Assembly: GCA_030141585.1 (NCBI GenBank)
Contig: JAQIFP010000072.1
Span: forward strand, 98,453-130,260
Length of the DNA stretch: 31,808 bases
Direction of reading: 5' to 3'
Source: Ophryocystis elektroscirrha
Lineage: Eukaryota; Apicomplexa; Conoidasida; Neogregarinorida; Ophryocystidae
Shown here: in pieces, positions 25,461-31,808 of the stretch
Numbering within the stretch: the stretch's first letter is position 1
Layout of the letters: each line of letters opens with the position of its first letter
Notes under the pieces: generated by a model
What the model saw: the letters and a program-made list of their open reading frames with translations, nothing else
Told to the model about the DNA's origin: nothing
Databases searched by the model: none
Made by a program: the position numbers and the translations under genes

Positions 25461-28400
25461 ATGACTTTTTCTTCTCAAGATGAAGAACTTGTATACTTAG
25501 GTCCTCAAGGGCTAGTAAAAAGCTTGAATGACCAACCAGAAAAAAAACTTATAAATATATTTGCAGATACAACTATAAAAAAGAAGAGAAAGTATTCAAA
25601 ATCTACAAAAAGAAAACCTAAAACACGTAGACTAACTCCTAATCTTTATAAATCTCCCAAGCTAAATAATACGCTTCAATACACATTCAAAAAAAGTCCA
25701 ATTGCTTTTCAACAAGTATTAACTTCAAATGATAAACCTGATGATTTGATAACAAGCATAAAAAATACTGCACAGTATTATTTTGGAATATCAGAGCTAA
25801 CTTCTTTTCAAATAGCTGCAGTCAAAGCATGTTTCGAACACCAAAATATTATAATTATCGTTCCTACAGGTGCAGGGAAATCTTTGTGTTACCAATTACC
25901 GCCGTTAATTCCTCAAGCAAATAATAAATTTACTTTAGTTATATCACCTCTGATTTCTTTGATGGAGGATCAGATTCTTAGTTTGTCTACTAAACAGGTA
26001 ATTAAAGAATATATTACATTGCTAAATATAATATATCTGTTACTTTTAATACTAAATATAAAAAAACCTTTAAAATACAGCTATAACATAATTTATACGC
26101 ATAGATTTTATTGTATATTTGCATATTCATAGTATTACCTATTATTTTTTATAAAGATACCGGCCATGACGTTTTCTGGGGGGTGTACAAATCTAAAGAA
26201 TGCTTGGCAAGATGTGGAAAACTGCAAATACCGAATTGTATATTCAAGTCCTGAATTTTACAAAATTCATGAAGAAAATTTTGCTAAATTGAAAAATAAA
26301 TTACTTCTTGTTGCGATTGATGAATGCCACTGCATATCCGATTGGGGTCATAATTTCCGCCCCAGCTACCGTCAACTAAAATCTGTTCGGTAAAGTATGC
26401 TTGATAAATTTTCTACATTGAATAGAGATGTTTTTCGCAACACCTCTCTTATGTGTCTGACAGCCACTGCTACAGAGGCAGTTTGTAAAGATATAGAAAA
26501 TACTTTTCAACTTAACCCTTCGAACACCCTATACTTAAAAACGAGTATCAATAGGTAACTGTTTAATTTTTAATAAAAGCGGGCATATATAACATATGCA
26601 TTAACATAGTTAGATATGTACACTAGAATATTTTCTTTTATATGCATGAATAAACATTCAATATATAATGGTTATTTTTTTTATAACTCGAATAAAATGC
26701 TGTTATTTTATTTGTGTAAAAATAATTTATTACAAAATATATGATATTAATTTGACAGGAAAAACATTTTCTATCATATAACTTGTCAAACTACAAAAGA
26801 TGTTTATGGTTCTTTGAAAAATTTATTAAATCTTGAAGAAAACCTTTCAAACAAACGTCCTTGCGTCAATAATGCAACTGTAAATCCACACTCATCAACA
26901 ATCATTTATGTAACAACGAAATCGACTGCTGAATCTTTAGCGGAGTATTAAATTATCTGTGTGTATAAAAAATTTAGAAAACTACGGAGTTATGGTGTTT
27001 CTGCTGAAGCATATCATGCAGGTTTACCTATATCTAAACGATCACAGGTTCATCAAAAATTTCTATCAGATGAGATTCAAATTGTCTGTGCAACTATAGC
27101 TTTTGGGATGGGAATAGATAAGCCTGGTATAAGCATAAACTTTATATACAAATCTACGACTATATGCATTATATAATTAATTGATATATATATACATCTA
27201 TATATACACATATATATATATACATGTATTACGAGTCAAAATATTTATAAAGCGAGCTAATAATATGTGTTTTAGTTATAATAAGTTGTTACGAAGTATA
27301 TATCTTGTAGATATATTTTAATAAGTATGTAAAATAATTTAATAATTGGTATATTTAGATATAAGACAAATCATACATTGGTGCTTACCATCATCGCTTG
27401 AAGCATATATGCAACAGACTGGCAGAGCTGGACGAGATAGACTACCATCGAAAGCTTATTTGATATGGGCACCTTCCGATCAATCTGCTACTCGAAATAT
27501 TCTATTATCCAGTTTAAATGCAGAGATGTCCCAAACATATCAAAAACACTTGTAATACTTTAAAATGACTAATTTTCGCACTAAAAAAGCTGACCTAATG
27601 TCTTGATAAGCTTTTTTGTTATCTCTAATATCTAAGATGCTCTTTATTGTTTCAGAATGGTATTATTCGAGAAAGTCCTGGAATTTGTTCAAGATAATAC
27701 AGTATGTAGAAGAGTGAAACTTTTGGAATATTTTGGAGAATCTGTCAATGATTTTTCAGAGCTTACAGAGAACGGAGTGTGTCGCATGACTCTGTAAGCA
27801 TTTCAAAGGTTTATATACGCTTAGAGACTCAGAAGGAAAAAAGTTATACAGTTGCAATTACTGTGATGTTTGCTGTAACTCAGGAGAATCGTCCATTGAT
27901 TGTGAAGCAAAACCAATAAATTTAACGTAAGCTTCACTAGTTTTCTTCATCCATAATTAGTTATGAAGCGAGGCTTATAATAAAGTGTATTCTAGCCTGT
28001 AAAGAACGCTGCGGAACTATGCTACCTTGCAGAATTGCAATAGGAAGCAAAGGTGCAGATATAGAAAAACGTCGTTTAAATAAGCTACCCTTCTACGGAA
28101 AAGGCTCCAATCATTCAATTGCTTGGTGGAGAGAACTAATTATGTTAATGATTCGTAGAAATTATTTAAAAGAAAGCGTAATCAATAATAAATGTATAAT
28201 TTATTCATTAGCTTATATCTAGTCCTCAAGGAAAATTACAACACAAGTATATGGCATTAAAGCTTACATTTGCTGGATATGTTTTTCATAATAATCAAGC
28301 GGCTGAATATGTTGAAAAAAATCCTCCAAAACTGTTGCAGCCTGTTATAAAGCAAATCAAACCTCAAAAACAAATAACTGTAGACAATATAACCCCCGTA

Positions 28401-29200
28401 GCTTCTCCAACTCTAAGCTTGGATTATATTAGAGAACAACTCATTATGTTACGTGCTAAAGAAGCTCGAGAAAAAAAATGCGCGCCTTTCATGGTAATCA
28501 ATATACATTATATATATTTATTAGGTTTTACCTATGCCTCTGATTGAGAAACTTGTAGCCTTTTGCCCTACCAAGCTTGAGACAATTCAAAGCTTATTGC
28601 CTCAAAACGTTTCATTGTCTTTCTGTGAAGAAGTCAGAAAAATCATAACAACTGCAATAACTTCAAATCCACAGTTAATCACTAATTCCCAAAAAGCAAG
28701 TATGTAGACCACATACTGTATATAAAAGAACCAGTTAAAAAAAAATCATTATAATAATAATATAACTAATTGTTATATATACTATAATTATGATAGATAG
28801 AGGAGCTATATTACACTCTTACAGTTTAGAAGTTTATTAATTTGAATTTCATTTTATATTCTTTGACATGGCTTTTTACATTGCTAAGCATTTTATGTAA
28901 TTTATATTTCTTCAATAATTAGTATTCAATTTGTTTAAAATATCTTCCAGCGTTATAGAAAAAAAGAATTTATATTTATACATTATTCATATCACGAAAA
29001 CTACAGATGCCTAGAAATTTTATCAATTTGTTTTAGAATTATCCATTGGGAACGTAGAAACACATTCCGAAGACGATTTATTTGATAATGGTTCAACTAG
29101 TGAAAGTACAGATTTTGAGATTACAAATCTTGACTGGGTCGGGTCTCCAATAAGTTGTACACGTTTTCAAATCAAAATTGATTCCGAATCGGAAAAATGA
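25461..29200 (+). CDS. RecQ DNA helicase, WRN-like, without exonuclease domain
   Basis: RecQ helicases unwind recombination and replication intermediates in the nucleus. Twelve exons (25461-25997, 26157-26389, 26426-26554, 26759-26944, 26978-27126, 27359-27551, 27656-27793, 27852-27926, 27961-28177, 28212-28493, 28525-28699, 29037-29200) give 825 residues; five introns are 31-36 nt. A basic N-terminal region precedes LTSFQIAAVKACFE (motif 0), PTGAGKS (I), VISPLISLMEDQ (Ia), IDECHCISDWGHNFR (II), LTATAT (III), ATIAFGMGIDKPDIRQ (V) and QQTGRAGRD (VI). The zinc site (VCRRVKLLEYFGE, LCNYCDVC), an RQC winged helix (NKLPFYGKGSNHSIAWWREL, as in WRN) and an HRDC-like helix bundle (LSLDYIREQLIMLRAKEARE) follow. 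The IPA after motif Ia and the RQC wording favour WRN over BLM. The stop is 44 bp from the convergent RNF113 stop. Confidence 0.92.
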
Positions 29201-29244
29201 TTTTACAAAAAGCTCTTCTTTTATTTATTACAAAAATTATAATA

Positions 29245-30856
<1,612 letters not shown>

Positions 30857-30930
30857 ATTAGTTCAGTACAAAGCAAAAAAGCAAAAAATTCAAATTTATA
30901 TATTTTTAATTCATATTATACCTGAAAATT
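30857..30930. promoter_or_regulatory. 74-bp bidirectional promoter interval
   Basis: Only 74 bases separate the divergent ATGs of the RNF113 gene and the TAF6-like gene. Both promoters and 5' UTRs must fit here or extend into coding sequence, so the two genes are probably co-regulated. The stretch contains TATA-like sequence near 30896-30905. Confidence 0.5.
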
Positions 30931-31617
30931 ATGGCTGAAAAAAAAAAAGATACAAATGACTTTGATATCAATACTGTATATCGGAAACGTAAAAAAATTT
31001 CTTTTTCTAGTATAGAGCGTTTATTAAAATCAGGAAATTTAGTAAAAAATACGCCTCCCACAGTAAATTACGCAGACAGTCTATGGAATGATGAAATTAT
31101 TAAAATTTTTAACAAATCAAGTGATCAAGAGAAGAACAAACACATCAATAATATTACAATATACAACGCTGAATCATCCTCTAATTTACAAATATCAGTC
31201 GAACCCAGAATCACTGGAGACATTGTTCGCTCTATTGGCACACATCTTAAAATTTTACCTAGTAATCTCCCAAATAAAGGAATCTCAGATGAAGCCGCTC
31301 AAGTTATAGCTCGAACTGTCGAGTATCGTTTACGTATAGTTTTACAAGAAGCCAAAAGATTAACAGAATTATCCCTTGACTCAAATCTTCGTAATGGAAT
31401 CCTTACAGTAAATAACGTATTATCCGCTTTCGAGCTACTTAATATAAGCTTTTCTGATTATGTTCCAAAAAAACTCCCTGAATCACTAGAACAAGGTTTA
31501 GAAAATTCATCTTGTTATCTAAAATCATTGCCTTTCGCCTTAAGTCATAGTTTGTCCACTTTACCTTTAAACGTTATTGCCAAGTTATCTGAGTTCTCAA
31601 AATGTCAAAAAGTATAA
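30931..31617 (+). CDS. TAF6-like TFIID/SAGA histone-fold protein, 3' probably incomplete
   Basis: TAF6 pairs with TAF9 through a histone fold in TFIID and SAGA. The 228-residue frame has a basic, poorly conserved N-terminus of about 90 residues. A histone-fold region follows from about 91 to 175: ITGDIVRSIGTHLKI, then SDEAAQVIARTVEYRLRIVL, QEAKRL and ILTVNNVLSAFELLNI. The V-E-Y-R-L pattern with QEA and the final helix are typical of TAF6. Known TAF6 proteins go on with a conserved HEAT-repeat region that is missing here. The last codons read AAA then GTATAA, a good splice donor at the point where the frame would stop, so the gene probably continues beyond the window. A TAF6L paralogue is the main alternative. 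Confidence 0.65.
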   Translation: MAEKKKDTNDFDINTVYRKRKKISFSSIERLLKSGNLVKNTPPTVNYADSLWNDEIIKIFNKSSDQEKNKHINNITIYNAESSSNLQISVEPRITGDIVRSIGTHLKILPSNLPNKGISDEAAQVIARTVEYRLRIVLQEAKRLTELSLDSNLRNGILTVNNVLSAFELLNISFSDYVPKKLPESLEQGLENSSCYLKSLPFALSHSLSTLPLNVIAKLSEFSKCQKV

Positions 31618-31808
31618 ATAATAATTATTAATATTACATAAATATAAAATATTATAAAATATTATATAAATACAATTAATAATTAATTATTATACATAAT
31701 ATATATGATATAATAGATAATATATAGTATATAATATATGATTTATACTATATAGTATATAATATATAATATATAATATATAATATATAATATATAATAT
31801 ATAATATA
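31618..31808. repeat. TA-rich simple repeat at the right edge
   Basis: Near-pure A/T sequence degenerates into a 7-bp period (TATAATA) from about 31725 to the window end. It probably lies in an intron of the TAF6-like gene if the donor at 31612 is used, otherwise it is intergenic. Confidence 0.85.

Overview
The window is eukaryotic. It is very AT-rich, its genes carry many GT-AG introns, and it is densely packed with conserved housekeeping genes. UNC-45, dyskerin, NAT10, RNF113, a WRN-type RecQ and polyubiquitin fit an animal or close relative. The most distinctive trait is the introns: about 29 in my models are only 26-41 nt, beside a second class of roughly 60-610 nt. Tiny introns, high AT and short intergenic gaps point to a reduced genome, perhaps a mesozoan-grade parasite (dicyemid or orthonectid). 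That placement is inference and needs a database search. I saw no bacterial operons, CRISPR arrays, tRNA or rRNA genes, or transposases.

Layout. 1-2506 (+): 3' part of a Q/N-rich protein with a coding minisatellite and an F-box-like C-terminus. 2957-6648 (+): NAT10/Kre33 RNA cytidine acetyltransferase. 6686-10066 (-): intronless UNC-45 myosin chaperone, tail-to-tail with NAT10. 10294-10796 (+): small predicted secreted orphan. 10895-11952 (+): PPIE-like protein reduced to its RRM. 12071-13869 (+): two poorly recognised multi-exon genes. 13957-15867 (-): cytosolic-type L-asparaginase. 16028-19375 (-): 12-exon SET-domain (SMYD/msta-like) gene. 19704-20787 (-): DA1-like zinc peptidase. 20786-23078 (+): dyskerin/CBF5, whose ATG overlaps the divergent peptidase ATG. 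23284-24657 (-): six-unit polyubiquitin with unusual ubiquitin sequences. 25461-29200 (+): WRN-like RecQ helicase in 12 exons. 29245-30856 (-): RNF113/Cwc24 splicing factor in 9 exons. 30931-31617 (+): TAF6-like histone-fold protein, probably continuing past the window.

Themes. Two genes modify RNA in the nucleolus (NAT10, dyskerin). Two encode spliceosome-associated proteins (PPIE-like, RNF113). Several touch the ubiquitin system (F-box-like protein, polyubiquitin, the RING of RNF113, and the DA1 family, whose known members are ubiquitin-regulated). This looks like chance clustering in a compact genome, not a pathway cluster. The standout sequence-level oddities are the mini-introns, the two kinds of ubiquitin unit in one polyprotein, the altered acetyl-CoA loop in NAT10, and the overlapping divergent start codons.

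Exon joins were made by hand from GT/AG sites, reading phase and protein-family continuity. All multi-exon models have coding lengths divisible by three, but none has RNA support here.
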